Part shown: positions 35,269 through 44,114 of the stretch, in pieces
Position numbering within the stretch: position 1 is the first letter of the stretch
Layout of the letters: each line of letters starts with the position of its first letter
NCBI RefSeq assembly: GCF_009604455.1
Contig: NZ_WEGL01000003.1
Span: forward strand, 558,001-622,000
From: Streptomyces sp. RB17
GTDB taxonomy: Bacteria > Actinomycetota > Actinomycetes > Streptomycetales > Streptomycetaceae
DNA: 64,000 bases
Reading direction: 5' to 3'
The notes under the pieces: model-generated
The model's database searches: none
Seen by the model: the letters and a program-made list of their open reading frames with translations, nothing else
Told to the model about the DNA's origin: nothing
Made by a program: the position numbers and the translations under genes

Positions 35269-36978
35269 TCATGTGAGCGGGACAATGTCCGGCGCTCCCA
35301 GCCTCGCCGCGTCCGCCGTCAGGTCGTCGGGCTGGCGCTGGGACTCGCGCTCGGCCTCCACCCGCTTCTCGTAGTGCTCGACCTCGCGCTCGACCTGGTC
35401 CTTGTCCCAGCCGAGGACCGGTGCCATCAGTTCGGCCGCCTCCCGGGCGCTGCGGGTGCCCCGGTCGAAGGTCTCGATGGAGATGCGGGTGCGGCGGGTG
35501 AGGACGTCGTCCAGGTGCCGGGCGCCCTCGTGCGAGGCGGCGTACACCACCTCGGCGCGCAGATAGTCGTCGGCCGCCTGCAGCGGCTCGCCCAGGCCGG
35601 GGTCGGCGGTGATGAGGTCCAGGACCTCCTCGGCCAGCGAGCCGTACCGGTTCAGCAGGTGCTCCACACGGGCCACGTGGAGCCCGGCGCGGGCGGCTGT
35701 GCGGGCCCGCGCGTTCCACAGTGCCTGGTAGCCCTCCGCGCCCAGCAGCGGGGTCTCCTCGGTCACACTGTCGGCGACCCGCATGTCCAGGCCGTGCACC
35801 GCCTCGTCGACCGCGTCCTTCGCCATCACGCGGTAGGTGGTGTACTTGCCGCCCGCCACGACCACGAGTCCCGGTGCCGGATGAGCGACCGTGTGCTCCC
35901 GGGACAGCTTGCTGGTGGCGTCGGACTCCCCGGCGAGCAGCGGGCGCAGACCGGCGTACACGCCCTGCACGTCGTCGCGGCCGAGCGGCACCGCGAGCAC
36001 CGAGTTGACGTGCTCCAGCAGGTAGTCGATGTCGGCGCTGGACGCGGCCGGGTGGGCCTTGTCGAGGTTCCAGTCGGTGTCGGTGGTGCCGACGATCCAG
36101 TGCCGGCCCCAGGGGATGACGAACAGGACGGACTTCTCGGTGCGCAGGATCAGGCCGGTGGTGGAGTGGATGCGGTCCTTGGGCACGACGAGGTGGATGC
36201 CCTTGGAGGCGCGGACGTGGAACTGGCCCCGCTCCCCCACCATGGCCTGTGTGTCGTCGGTCCACACCCCGGTCGCGTTGACGATCTGCTGGGCGTGGAT
36301 CTCGTACTCCCCGCCGCCCTCCACGTCCTGCACCCGGGCGCCGACCACTCGCTCGCCCTCGCGCAGGAACCCGGTCACGCGCGCGCGGTTGGCCACCTTC
36401 GCGCCGTAGGACGCCGCCGTGCGCACCAGGGTGGCCACGAAGCGGGCGTCGTCCATCTGGGCGTCGTAGTACTGCAGGGCGCCGACCAGGGCGTCCTTCT
36501 TCAGGCAGGGGGCGACGCGGAGGGCCTGACGGTGGGTCAGATGGCGGTGCAGGGGCAGGCCCCGGCCGTGGCCTCGGGCCATGGACATCGCGTCGTAGAG
36601 CGCGACGCCCGAGCCGGCGTAGAGCCGCTCCCAGCCCTTGTGCTGCAGCGGGTACAGGAACGGCACCGGCCTGACCAGGTGCGGGGCGAGCCGCTCCAGG
36701 AGCAGTCCGCGCTCCTTCAGGGCCTCGCGGACGAGCGCGAAGTCGAGCATCTCCAGATAGCGCAGACCGCCGTGGATCAGCTTGCTGGACCGGCTGGAGG
36801 TGCCGGACGCCCAGTCGCGGGCCTCGACCAGACCGGTGGACAGTCCGCGCGTGACAGCGTCCAGCGCGGTGCCCGCGCCGACGACTCCGCCGCCGATCAC
36901 CAGCACGTCCAGCTCCCGCTCCGCCATCGCCGCCAGCGCCTCGGCGCGCTGCGTCGGCCCCAGAGTCGCTGTCCTCAC
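35269..36978 (-). CDS. glpD: Glycerol-3-phosphate dehydrogenase, FAD-dependent
   Basis: Oxidises glycerol-3-phosphate to dihydroxyacetone phosphate at the membrane, passing electrons to menaquinone. A 569-residue protein with the FAD-binding VIGGGVVGAGTALDAVTRGL (28-47), then EARDWASGTSSRSSKLIHGG and LRYLEMLDFALVREALKER, the classic GlpD signature, and a C-terminal helical domain. GTG 36978 has GGGAGG 5 bases upstream. It is monocistronic: the kinase array begins 195 bases downstream on the same strand and the gene upstream is divergent. An imperfect dyad ACACAT/ATGTGT at about 37151-37171 in the divergent gap could be a regulator site. Confidence 0.95.
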   Translation of the reverse strand: MRTATLGPTQRAEALAAMAERELDVLVIGGGVVGAGTALDAVTRGLSTGLVEARDWASGTSSRSSKLIHGGLRYLEMLDFALVREALKERGLLLERLAPHLVRPVPFLYPLQHKGWERLYAGSGVALYDAMSMARGHGRGLPLHRHLTHRQALRVAPCLKKDALVGALQYYDAQMDDARFVATLVRTAASYGAKVANRARVTGFLREGERVVGARVQDVEGGGEYEIHAQQIVNATGVWTDDTQAMVGERGQFHVRASKGIHLVVPKDRIHSTTGLILRTEKSVLFVIPWGRHWIVGTTDTDWNLDKAHPAASSADIDYLLEHVNSVLAVPLGRDDVQGVYAGLRPLLAGESDATSKLSREHTVAHPAPGLVVVAGGKYTTYRVMAKDAVDEAVHGLDMRVADSVTEETPLLGAEGYQALWNARARTAARAGLHVARVEHLLNRYGSLAEEVLDLITADPGLGEPLQAADDYLRAEVVYAASHEGARHLDDVLTRRTRISIETFDRGTRSAREAAELMAPVLGWDKDQVEREVEHYEKRVEAERESQRQPDDLTADAARLGAPDIVPLT

Positions 36979-37259
36979 GCTGCCTCCCGCTGTCGCAGAC
37001 TCGCTCGCGTGGGCCGCACCCCGGTGGGCGAAGCCCGGCTACTCCCCTCCTCCTGCCCAAATTCTGACCGGCTTGCCCGACTTGAGCCACCGCGCGTTCC
37101 CAACCTGTGGACAACTCGCACGCAACCGTCGGAAGACACACGAACAGAATCACACATAACAGTCATATGTGTACCTAGTCTGACATTGCACGCGCTGATC
37201 CTGTTCACAGCGGTTGCGTGCCTGTCCCGCTTCGGCTATCGGGAAGGACGCCCCACGCC

Positions 37260-38468
37260 ATGCCCGCAGACCTCGCCGTCATCGGACTCGGCCCCTACGG
37301 CTTGCCGCTCGCCCAGACCGCTGTCGCGGCAGGCATCCCCACCATCGGTTACGCCACCGGCCCCGAGGCGGGCTCGCTCAGCCCCGCCGAGCTGCGCCGG
37401 ATGCACTCCGGAGGGTTCCGGCCCGGCACCGACCCGGCCCAGCTCGGCCGGGTGCGCACGGCGGTGATCTGCGCGCCGACCCCGCGCGGCGCCGACGGCG
37501 GACTCGACCTCGGCCAGGTGGAGGCGGCCGCCCGCGCCCTCGCCGAGCAGCTGCGCCCGCACACCACGGTCATCCTTGAGTCGCCGGTGCTCCCCGGCAC
37601 GACCGAGGAGTTCCTGCGCCCCCTGCTGGAGGAGGGCTCGGGGCTGCGCGCCGGCCGCGACTTCCACCTCGCCTACTCGCCCAGCCGGGTCGACCCCGGC
37701 AGCCGCGACCACGCCCGCGCCAACACCCCCAGGGTCATCGGCGGCCTCACCTCCGCCTGCACCGAGTCGGCCGCCGCCTTCTACGGCCGGCTCACCGACA
37801 AGGTGGTACGCGCGCGTGGGCTGCGCGAGGCGGAGACCGTACAACTGCTGGAGACCAACTTCCGGCACGTCAACATCGCGCTCGTCAACGAGATGGCCGT
37901 GCTCTGCCATGAGCTGGGTGTCGACCTGTGGGACGTCATCCGGTGCGCGGAGACCAAGCCCTTCGGCTTCCAGGCGTTCCGGCCGGGCCCGGGCGTCGGC
38001 GGGCACGGCGTGGCGCAGGACCTGACCGGCCACGCCACCCGCACCCTGCGGATGGTGGAGCTCGCCCAGCAGGTCAACAGCCGGATGCCCCGGTACGTCG
38101 TCCAGCGCGCGGCCACCCTTCTCAACGAGCACGGCAAGTCCGCCCGCGGCGCGCGCGTGCTGCTGCTCGGCGTCACCTACAAGGCCGACCTCGCCGACCA
38201 GCAGGGCACACCGGCCCAGGAGATCGCGATCCGGCTGATGGAACTGGGCGCCTCGGTGAGCTATCACGACCCGTACGTGCCCGCGTGGAACGTCCTGGAC
38301 CGGCCGGTCCCGCGCGCGGACTCGTTCTACGAGGCCGCCGCCGACGCCGACCTGACGATCCTGCTCCAGCAGCACCGCACCTACGACCTGCAGGGGCTGT
38401 CGGTGAAGGCCCAGTTGCTGCTGGACACACGCGGGGCCACCCCCACGGGGGCGGCGCACCGGCTCTGA
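37260..38468 (+). CDS. Nucleotide-sugar dehydrogenase homologue lacking catalytic Cys and Lys
   Basis: A 402-residue protein with the full UDP-glucose/UDP-HexNAc dehydrogenase fold: the Rossmann motif VIGLGPYGLPLA (7-18), VILESPVLPGTTEEF, LAYSPSRVDPG, the helix ETNFRHVNIALVNEMA and the C-terminal VLLLGVTYKADLADQQGTPA. However, the catalytic Cys of GGHCxxxDP is Gly250 (GPGVGGHGVAQDL), and the conserved Lys of AExxK is Gln195 (AETVQLLETNF). Such a protein cannot complete the usual thioester mechanism, so it is probably a non-dehydrogenase, perhaps a binding or regulatory protein, or it catalyses a partial reaction. The frame is intact and codon use is normal, so it is not a decaying gene. Confidence 0.88.
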   Translation: MPADLAVIGLGPYGLPLAQTAVAAGIPTIGYATGPEAGSLSPAELRRMHSGGFRPGTDPAQLGRVRTAVICAPTPRGADGGLDLGQVEAAARALAEQLRPHTTVILESPVLPGTTEEFLRPLLEEGSGLRAGRDFHLAYSPSRVDPGSRDHARANTPRVIGGLTSACTESAAAFYGRLTDKVVRARGLREAETVQLLETNFRHVNIALVNEMAVLCHELGVDLWDVIRCAETKPFGFQAFRPGPGVGGHGVAQDLTGHATRTLRMVELAQQVNSRMPRYVVQRAATLLNEHGKSARGARVLLLGVTYKADLADQQGTPAQEIAIRLMELGASVSYHDPYVPAWNVLDRPVPRADSFYEAAADADLTILLQQHRTYDLQGLSVKAQLLLDTRGATPTGAAHRL

Positions 38469-38613
38469 GCCGGTCACGAACGGAAAACAGCCTGGGGCGT
38501 TGTCGTCCCCGGCTGTTAATCTCCCCCGGACTCGCCGCACACGCGTGTGCCGGGGGTTTTCCGTTTTCCGTTTTCCGTCTTCAGTCGTGCTTCACATCGG
38601 GGGGATTCCTGTC

Positions 38614-39177
38614 ATGAGCCAGTCAGCTCCACCGCCGCAGTCGCCGCAGCCCGGTCCGGTCGACGGCAACCCGTACGCGCAGCAGGCCGCGGCCGGCGCG
38701 CCGTACCCGCCCCAGGCGGGCGCCCCCGTTCCCCAGCCCGGCGCTTTCGCCCCGCCCGCGCCGCCCGCACCGGGCCAGAACAACCTCGTCCTCGGGCTGG
38801 TCGCCGCGGTCGTCGCCGCCGTGGCCGCCGCGGCTCTCTACGGCGTCATCATCGGCGCCACCAAGCACGAGATCGGCTACGCGGCCGTCGGCGTCGGCTT
38901 CGTCGTGGGTGTCGCGGCGGGCAAGGCTGGTGGCCGCAACCCTGCCCTGCCGGTGGTCGCCGCCGTCCTCGCGCTCGGCTCGGTCTACGTCGGCCAGCTG
39001 GTCGGCGAGGCCATGATCATCGCCGACTATGTACACGCGGGCTTCTCCGAGGTCTTCTTCGATCACCTCGGCCTGGTCCAGGAAGCCTGGAAGAAGGACG
39101 CCGACCCGCTGACCTTCCTCTTCTTCGGCATCGCCGGGTTCGCCGCGTTCTCCGGCACCAGGAAGGCCGCCGCGTAA
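38614..39177 (+). CDS. Pro-rich membrane protein, unknown function
   Basis: A 187-residue protein. The N-terminal 55 residues are Pro/Gln/Gly/Ala-rich (PYAQQAAAGAPYPPQAG), a common Streptomyces leader. Four membrane segments follow (NNLVLGLVAAVVAAVAAAAL, the VGVGFVVGVAAGKAG region, ALPVVAAVLALGSVYVGQLV and a C-terminal FLFFGIAGFAAFSG). A soluble insert of about 35 residues (HAGFSEVFFDHLGLVQEAWK) lies before the last span. ATG 38614 has a G-rich stretch 9 bases upstream. No named family is recognised. Three tandem TTTTCCG units lie in its upstream region. Confidence 0.75.
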   Translation: MSQSAPPPQSPQPGPVDGNPYAQQAAAGAPYPPQAGAPVPQPGAFAPPAPPAPGQNNLVLGLVAAVVAAVAAAALYGVIIGATKHEIGYAAVGVGFVVGVAAGKAGGRNPALPVVAAVLALGSVYVGQLVGEAMIIADYVHAGFSEVFFDHLGLVQEAWKKDADPLTFLFFGIAGFAAFSGTRKAAA

Positions 39178-39193
39178 CGCTTCCCGCAAGCGG

Positions 39194-39228
39194 CAGGGCC
39201 CGGCCACCTCCTCGGTGGCCGGGCCCTG
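39194..39228. terminator. Bidirectional terminator, 15-bp stem
   Basis: Perfect inverted repeat (arm CAGGGCCCGGCCACC at 39194-39208, loop TCCTC, complement 39214-39228) between the convergent membrane-protein and guaB3 genes. Confidence 0.88.
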
Positions 39229-39241
39229 TACGTCGTCCGCG

Positions 39242-40366
39242 TCAGCGGCGGTGCTGGCTGTCCGCGACGGTCACCTCGACCCGCTGGAACTCCTTCAGCT
39301 CGCTGTAGCCGGTCGTGGCCATCGCGCGGCGCAGGGCGCCGAAGAAGTTCATCGAGCCGTCCGGGGTGTGGGACGGGCCGGTGAGGATCTCCTCGATGGT
39401 GCCGACGGTGCCCAGGTCGACCTTCTGGCCGCGGGGCAGCTCCTCGTTGACCGCCTCCATGCCCCAGTGGTGGCCCTTGCCGGGCGCGTCCGTGGCGCGG
39501 GCCAGCGGGGAGCCCATCATCACCGCGTCGGCGCCGCAGGCGATCGCCTTGGGCAGGTCGCCGGACCAGCCGACACCGCCGTCCGCGATCACGTGCACGT
39601 ACCGGCCGCCGGACTCGTCCATGTAGTCACGGCGGGCCGCCGCCACGTCCGCGACCGCCGTCGCCATCGGGACCTGGATGCCCAGCACGTTGCGCGTGGT
39701 GTGGGCGGCGCCGCCGCCGAAGCCGACCAGGACGCCGGCCGCGCCGGTGCGCATCAGGTGCAGGGCCGCGGTGTAGGTGGCACAGCCGCCGACGATCACC
39801 GGGACGTCCAGCTCGTAGATGAACTGCTTCAGGTTCAGCGGCTCGTGCGAGGACGAGACGTGCTCCGCCGAGACCGTCGTACCGCGGATGACGAAGATGT
39901 CCACACCCGCGTCCACGACCGCCTTGGAGAACTGGGCGGTGCGCTGCGGGGAGAGCGCGGCCGCCGTGACCACGCCGGAGTCGCGCACCTCCTTGATGCG
40001 CGCGCCGATCAGCTCCTCCTTGATGGGAGCCGTGTAGATCTCCTGCAGGCGGCGGGTCGCCTGCTCGGCCGGCAGCTCGGCGACCTCGTCCAGCAGCGGC
40101 TGCGGGTCCTCGTACCGCGTCCACAGACCCTCGAGGTTGAGCACACCGAGGCCGCCCAGCTCGCCGATGCGGATCGCGGTGGCCGGGGAGACGACGGAGT
40201 CCATGGGGGCGGCCAGGAAGGGCAGCTCGAAGCGGTAGGCGTCGATCTGCCAGGCGATCGAGACCTCCTTCGGGTCCCGCGTACGGCGGCTGGGGACGAC
40301 GGCGATGTCGTCGAAGGCGTACGCCCGGCGGCCGCGCTTGCCGCGCCCGATCTCGATCTCAGTCAC
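39242..40366 (-). CDS. guaB3: GuaB3 family IMP dehydrogenase-related protein
   Basis: A 374-residue TIM-barrel protein of the IMP dehydrogenase/GMP reductase superfamily, without CBS domains. Matching blocks are LAAPMDSVVSPATAIRIGEL, VIVGGCATYTAALHLMRTGA and IADGGVGWSGDLPKAIACGADAVMMGSPLA. At the position of the catalytic Cys of true IMPDH (GSICTTR) it has Ala-His (GGGAAHTTR, His222), so the usual thioimidate chemistry is not possible. This is characteristic of the actinobacterial GuaB3 paralogue that sits beside guaB. Its role is unsettled; a regulatory or altered purine-nucleotide activity is possible. It lies 145 bases downstream of guaB on the same strand. Confidence 0.92.
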   Translation of the reverse strand: MTEIEIGRGKRGRRAYAFDDIAVVPSRRTRDPKEVSIAWQIDAYRFELPFLAAPMDSVVSPATAIRIGELGGLGVLNLEGLWTRYEDPQPLLDEVAELPAEQATRRLQEIYTAPIKEELIGARIKEVRDSGVVTAAALSPQRTAQFSKAVVDAGVDIFVIRGTTVSAEHVSSSHEPLNLKQFIYELDVPVIVGGCATYTAALHLMRTGAAGVLVGFGGGAAHTTRNVLGIQVPMATAVADVAAARRDYMDESGGRYVHVIADGGVGWSGDLPKAIACGADAVMMGSPLARATDAPGKGHHWGMEAVNEELPRGQKVDLGTVGTIEEILTGPSHTPDGSMNFFGALRRAMATTGYSELKEFQRVEVTVADSQHRR

Positions 40367-40447
40367 GTCTGTAGGCCTTTCCCTATGCGTTGCAGCGCCT
40401 TCCAGTATCGCCGACGGGTACGACAGAAGCCCTCCGCAGGTACGACA

Positions 40448-40478
40448 ACGGCGGCCCCGGGGATTCCGGAGCCGCCGT
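40448..40478. terminator. Hairpin between guaB and guaB3
   Basis: Arm ACGGCGGC then CCGG pairs with CCGG then GCCGCCGT (40448-40478, one mismatch, short GGATT loop). Placed after the guaB stop it could terminate or attenuate read-through into guaB3. The tail is not T-rich on either strand, so its strength is uncertain. A CACGCGCGCGTG palindrome lies next to it (40489-40500). Confidence 0.55.
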
Positions 40479-40511
40479 CGATGTCCGTCACGCGCGCGTG
40501 GGGACGCCGTT

Positions 40512-42017
40512 TCAGCCCTGACCGCTGTAGTTCGGCGCCTCGACCGTCATCTGGATGTCGTGCGGGTGGCTCTCCTTCAGGCCCGCCGACGTGATCCGTA
40601 CGAAGCGGCCCTTGGACTCCATCTCCTCGATCGTGGCGGCGCCGACGTAGCCCATGGTCTGGCGCAGGCCGCCGACGAGCTGGTGCAGGACGTTGGCGAG
40701 CGGGCCGCGGTAGGGCACCTGGCCCTCGACGCCCTCCGGCACGAGCTTCTCGTCGGCGGTCACGTCGGCCTGGAAGTAGCGGTCCTTCGAGTACGACCTG
40801 CCCTGGCCGCGGGACTGCATGGCGCCCAGCGAACCCATGCCGCGGTACGACTTGAACTGCTTGCCGTTGATGAAGAGCAGCTCGCCCGGCGACTCCTCGC
40901 AGCCGGCGAGGAGGCTGCCCAGCATCACCGTGTCGGCGCCGGCGGCCAGCGCCTTGCCGATGTCACCGGAGTACTGCAGGCCGCCGTCGCCGATCAGCGG
41001 GATACCGGCGGGACGGGCCGCGAGGGATGCCTCGTAGATGGCGGTGACCTGCGGGACGCCGATGCCGGCGACCACGCGGGTGGTGCAGATGGAGCCCGGG
41101 CCCACGCCCACCTTGATGCCGTCCACACCCGCGTCGATCAGCGCCTGGGCGCCGTCGCGGGTGGCGACGTTGCCGCCGATCACATCGACGGACACGCTGG
41201 ACTTGATCTTCGACATCCAGCTCAGCGCGTTGCTGTTGTGGCCGTGCGAGGTGTCCACGACCAGGAAGTCCACACCGGCCTCGGCGAGCGCCTGGGCACG
41301 CTCCAGCGCCTCCGGGCTGGCGCCGACCGCGGCGCCGACGAGCAGCCGGCCCTCGGCGTCCTTGGCGGCGTTGGGGTACTGCTCGGCCTTGACGAAGTCC
41401 TTGACCGTGATCAGGCCCTTCAGGACGCCCTCGTCGTCGACCAGCGGCAGCTTCTCGATCTTGTGCTTGCGCAGCAGCTCCATGGCCTCCGGGCCGGAGA
41501 TGCCGACCTTGCCGGTGACCAGCGGCATCGGGGTCATGACCTCGTGCACGCGGCGGCTGCGGTCGCTCTCGAAGGCCATGTCGCGGTTGGTCACGATGCC
41601 GAGCAGCTTGCCGGCCGGATCGGTGACCGGAACACCGCTGATGCGGAACTTCGCGCACAGGGCGTCCGCCTCGCCGAGCGTCGCCTCTGGATGCACCGTG
41701 ATCGGGTCGGTGACCATCCCGGACTCCGACCGCTTCACCAGGTCGACCTGGTTGACCTGGTCCTCGACGGACAGGTTGCGGTGCAGCACGCCGACACCGC
41801 CGAGCCGGGCCATCGCGATCGCCATGCGGGACTCGGTCACCTTGTCCATCGCCGCCGACAGCAGCGGGATGTTCACCCGGACGTTGCGGGAGATGCGGGA
41901 CGAGGTGTCGACCGCGTTGGGGAGCACCTCGGATGCACCCGGCAGCAGCAGCACGTCGTCGTAGGTCAGCCCGAGTGTCGCGAACTTACCGGGCACTCCG
42001 TCGACGTTTGCAGTCAT
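40512..42017 (-). CDS. guaB: Inosine-5'-monophosphate dehydrogenase
   Basis: Oxidises IMP to XMP with NAD+, the committed step to guanine nucleotides. A 501-residue canonical enzyme: barrel start FATLGLTYDDVLLLPG, two CBS domains between about 95 and 215 (allosteric nucleotide binding), VDTSHGHNSNALSWMSK, catalytic Cys311 in GPGSICTTRVVAG, the mobile flap with MGSLGAMQSRG and a C-terminal SHPHDIQMTVEAPNY. Together with guaA at 15316 it completes IMP-to-GMP. It is followed by guaB3 and preceded by the shbA sigma gene on the same strand, as sigD and guaB2 are neighbours in mycobacteria. Confidence 0.98.
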   Translation of the reverse strand: MTANVDGVPGKFATLGLTYDDVLLLPGASEVLPNAVDTSSRISRNVRVNIPLLSAAMDKVTESRMAIAMARLGGVGVLHRNLSVEDQVNQVDLVKRSESGMVTDPITVHPEATLGEADALCAKFRISGVPVTDPAGKLLGIVTNRDMAFESDRSRRVHEVMTPMPLVTGKVGISGPEAMELLRKHKIEKLPLVDDEGVLKGLITVKDFVKAEQYPNAAKDAEGRLLVGAAVGASPEALERAQALAEAGVDFLVVDTSHGHNSNALSWMSKIKSSVSVDVIGGNVATRDGAQALIDAGVDGIKVGVGPGSICTTRVVAGIGVPQVTAIYEASLAARPAGIPLIGDGGLQYSGDIGKALAAGADTVMLGSLLAGCEESPGELLFINGKQFKSYRGMGSLGAMQSRGQGRSYSKDRYFQADVTADEKLVPEGVEGQVPYRGPLANVLHQLVGGLRQTMGYVGAATIEEMESKGRFVRITSAGLKESHPHDIQMTVEAPNYSGQG

Positions 42018-42181
42018 GACACCTTCCCCAAATGGCCTTGATCGGTGCGGATGTCCATGCTAACGGGAAGCATCGCTAGCAAATTCCACGGTACGGGGTG
42101 ACTTCAGGCTTCGTATGTTCGTACGGAAGCGGAAGCATGCCTGTTCAACAAAGGGAGCTGCGGAGGCTCCGGACAAGGGTG

Positions 42182-42859
42182 TTACTGCTCGGCGAGCGCG
42201 CGCAGGCGGCTCAACGCCCGGTGCTGGGCGACCCGGACCGCGCCGGGTGACATTCCCAACATCTGCCCCGTCTCCTCCGCGGTCAAGCCCACGGCGATGC
42301 GCAGCAGGAGCAGTTCGCGCTGGTTCTCGGGCAGGTTGGCCAGCAGCTTCTTGGCCCACTCGGCGTCGCTGCTGAGCAGGGCGCGCTCCTCGGGGCCGAG
42401 GGAGTCGTCCGGCCGCTCGGGCATCTCGTCGGACGGCACCGCGGTCGACCCGGGGTGGCGCATCGCGGCCCGCTGCAGGTCGGCGACCTTGTGGGAGGCG
42501 ATGGCGAAGACGAACGCCTCGAAGGGGCGGCCGGTGTCGCGGTAGCGGGGCAGCGCCAGCAGGACCGCGACGCAGACCTCCTGGGCGAGGTCCTCGACGA
42601 AGTGACGCGCGTCGCCGGGCAGCCGGGACAGCCGGGTCCGGCAGTAGCGCAGCGCCAGCGGGTGGACATGGGCGAGCAGATCGTGCGTGGCCTGCTCGTC
42701 CCCGTCGACGGCGCGATGGACGAGCGCACCGATCGCCCCATGGGCCGTGCCCGCCTCGTCGTCGCGCATCGGTCCATCGTGCCTTGTGGCCGTCCGGTCC
42801 GTCGCATTGTGCTCGTGGTTGTGCACCGAAGCGTTATGAGCAGGCGCGCCGGCACTCAT
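42182..42859 (-). CDS. shbA: ShbA-type ECF RNA polymerase sigma factor
   Basis: A 225-residue group 4 sigma factor. Region 2 has LRYCRTRLSRLPGDARHFVE, followed by DLAQEVCVAVLLALPRYRD and FEAFVFAIASHKVADLQRAA. Region 4 has LPENQRELLLLRIAVGLTAE then ETGQMLGMSPGAVRVAQHRALSRLRAL. It is next to guaB, matching SigD/ShbA synteny; in S. griseus ShbA drives transcription of hrdB, the principal sigma gene. ATG 42859 is preceded by GGGGAGGG; ATG 42769 would remove the His/Asn-rich leader and is a real alternative, while ATG 42910 is less likely. No anti-sigma gene is adjacent. Identity rests on synteny plus sequence and is inferred. Confidence 0.85.
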   Translation of the reverse strand: MSAGAPAHNASVHNHEHNATDRTATRHDGPMRDDEAGTAHGAIGALVHRAVDGDEQATHDLLAHVHPLALRYCRTRLSRLPGDARHFVEDLAQEVCVAVLLALPRYRDTGRPFEAFVFAIASHKVADLQRAAMRHPGSTAVPSDEMPERPDDSLGPEERALLSSDAEWAKKLLANLPENQRELLLLRIAVGLTAEETGQMLGMSPGAVRVAQHRALSRLRALAEQ

Positions 42860-44114
42860 CTCCTGCGCCCTCCCCTTCCGCTCGACCGACTCGTCCCCGA
42901 GAGACTCCACACCTCAAGGATGCGGCATCCGCGCCGAAACGAGCAGCGCGCGTCCGGCGGGCCGCCTTGCGCACCACCCGCCCACCCGCCCCGTGGAGTC
43001 GTAGGCGGGGGACGCCCCGCACCTCCCCGGGCGCCGCCGACCACGGCCGACGACGACGTGGACCTCCACTCGCACACCCGGCCGGCCACCCGGCCGACCG
43101 CCTGCCGCGCGGCTCCCCGAATGTGACCGGGTCCACCCCGCGACCACACCTCACGGCCCTCTCCACGGCCAACCGGAACCCCCGCCAGGGCATGTCACCC
43201 CACCTCCCCGACTCCTCGAACAGCCCGGGACACGCGGGTACGACACCGGCTCCGCCGACGGTCGGCCGTCCGCACCACGCATGACGCTCGCATGGGCGAT
43301 CGTGCTCCGCGTGGGAGCCCCGTCCCGCATGGGCTGCTCGTCCGCACACGCGTGGGCGCCAGGCCCCCGCAGGGCGGTAATCCATGCCACGCACCGCAGG
43401 GCTGGGCGCGCCGCACCGGTACGGCAGCTGAGCCGAGGAGCGCTGCCGCCCACCCACGCAGCGGCGATCGCCCACACCACGCACCGGCGGGCGCCCATGT
43501 GTCCCGCATGCGCGACCGGACCATGCCACCGCCACGCACCACAGGATCGGGCGCGCCACGCCCGTACGGCAGCAGAACCGAGGAGTGCCGCCACCCATGC
43601 CACACACCGGCGGCCGTCCACATCCCGCATGGGATCGGTCCATGCCACCGACACCACGCACCGCAGGGCCCAGCAGAACGCGCCCGTACGGCGGCGGTGC
43701 CGCAGGGCGGCTCCGTGCACGCGTGCGTGCCGCACGTCCACGTCCCGCATGCGGGTCGGTCCATGCCACCGCCACGCGCCGCAAGGCCGGGCAGAACACA
43801 CCCGTACGGCGGCGGTGCCGCAGGGCGGCTCCGTGCACGCGTGCGTGCCGCGAGGGCGCGCCGATGCGGCCCGGGGCCGATCGCACCGCCGAAGAGCGCG
43901 GTGGTCCGGCGCCGGGCAGGGCCAGGGCACGGTCCTCCGGCGCCTGAGCGCGGCGCGGTGCCGTACATGCGTCGCGTTCGGGTCGGCGGTCGGACCGGGG
44001 GCTCCCCGAGGGCCCGGTGACGCATCCCGCTGCCGCCAGGGAGGCGACACGCGTCCGGCTCCATGAGTCGCGCCCGGCGCCGGGCCGGCCCCGCCCCGCA
44101 GGGCTGGGCACGGT
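42860..44114. repeat. 1.25-kb gene-free region with degenerate tandem repeats (period about 118-144 bp)
   Basis: Between shbA and bldM no frame looks like a gene, although several are open because of GC content. The middle (about 43380-43860) consists of four degenerate units. The core GTACGGCAGC/GTACGGCGGC recurs at 43420, 43564, 43686 and 43804, and related blocks (GGTCCATGCCACCG, CACGCACCGCAGGGC, CCCGCATG) recur between. The last two units share an identical 51-base stretch (43683-43733 and 43801-43851). Parts are rich in CATG. It lies upstream of shbA and downstream of bldM. Function unknown. Confidence 0.7.

Noticed and set aside
37151..37171. ACACAT/ATGTGT dyad as a definite glpD operator
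   Set aside because: Imperfect spacing and no known regulator match; kept only as a note under glpD.
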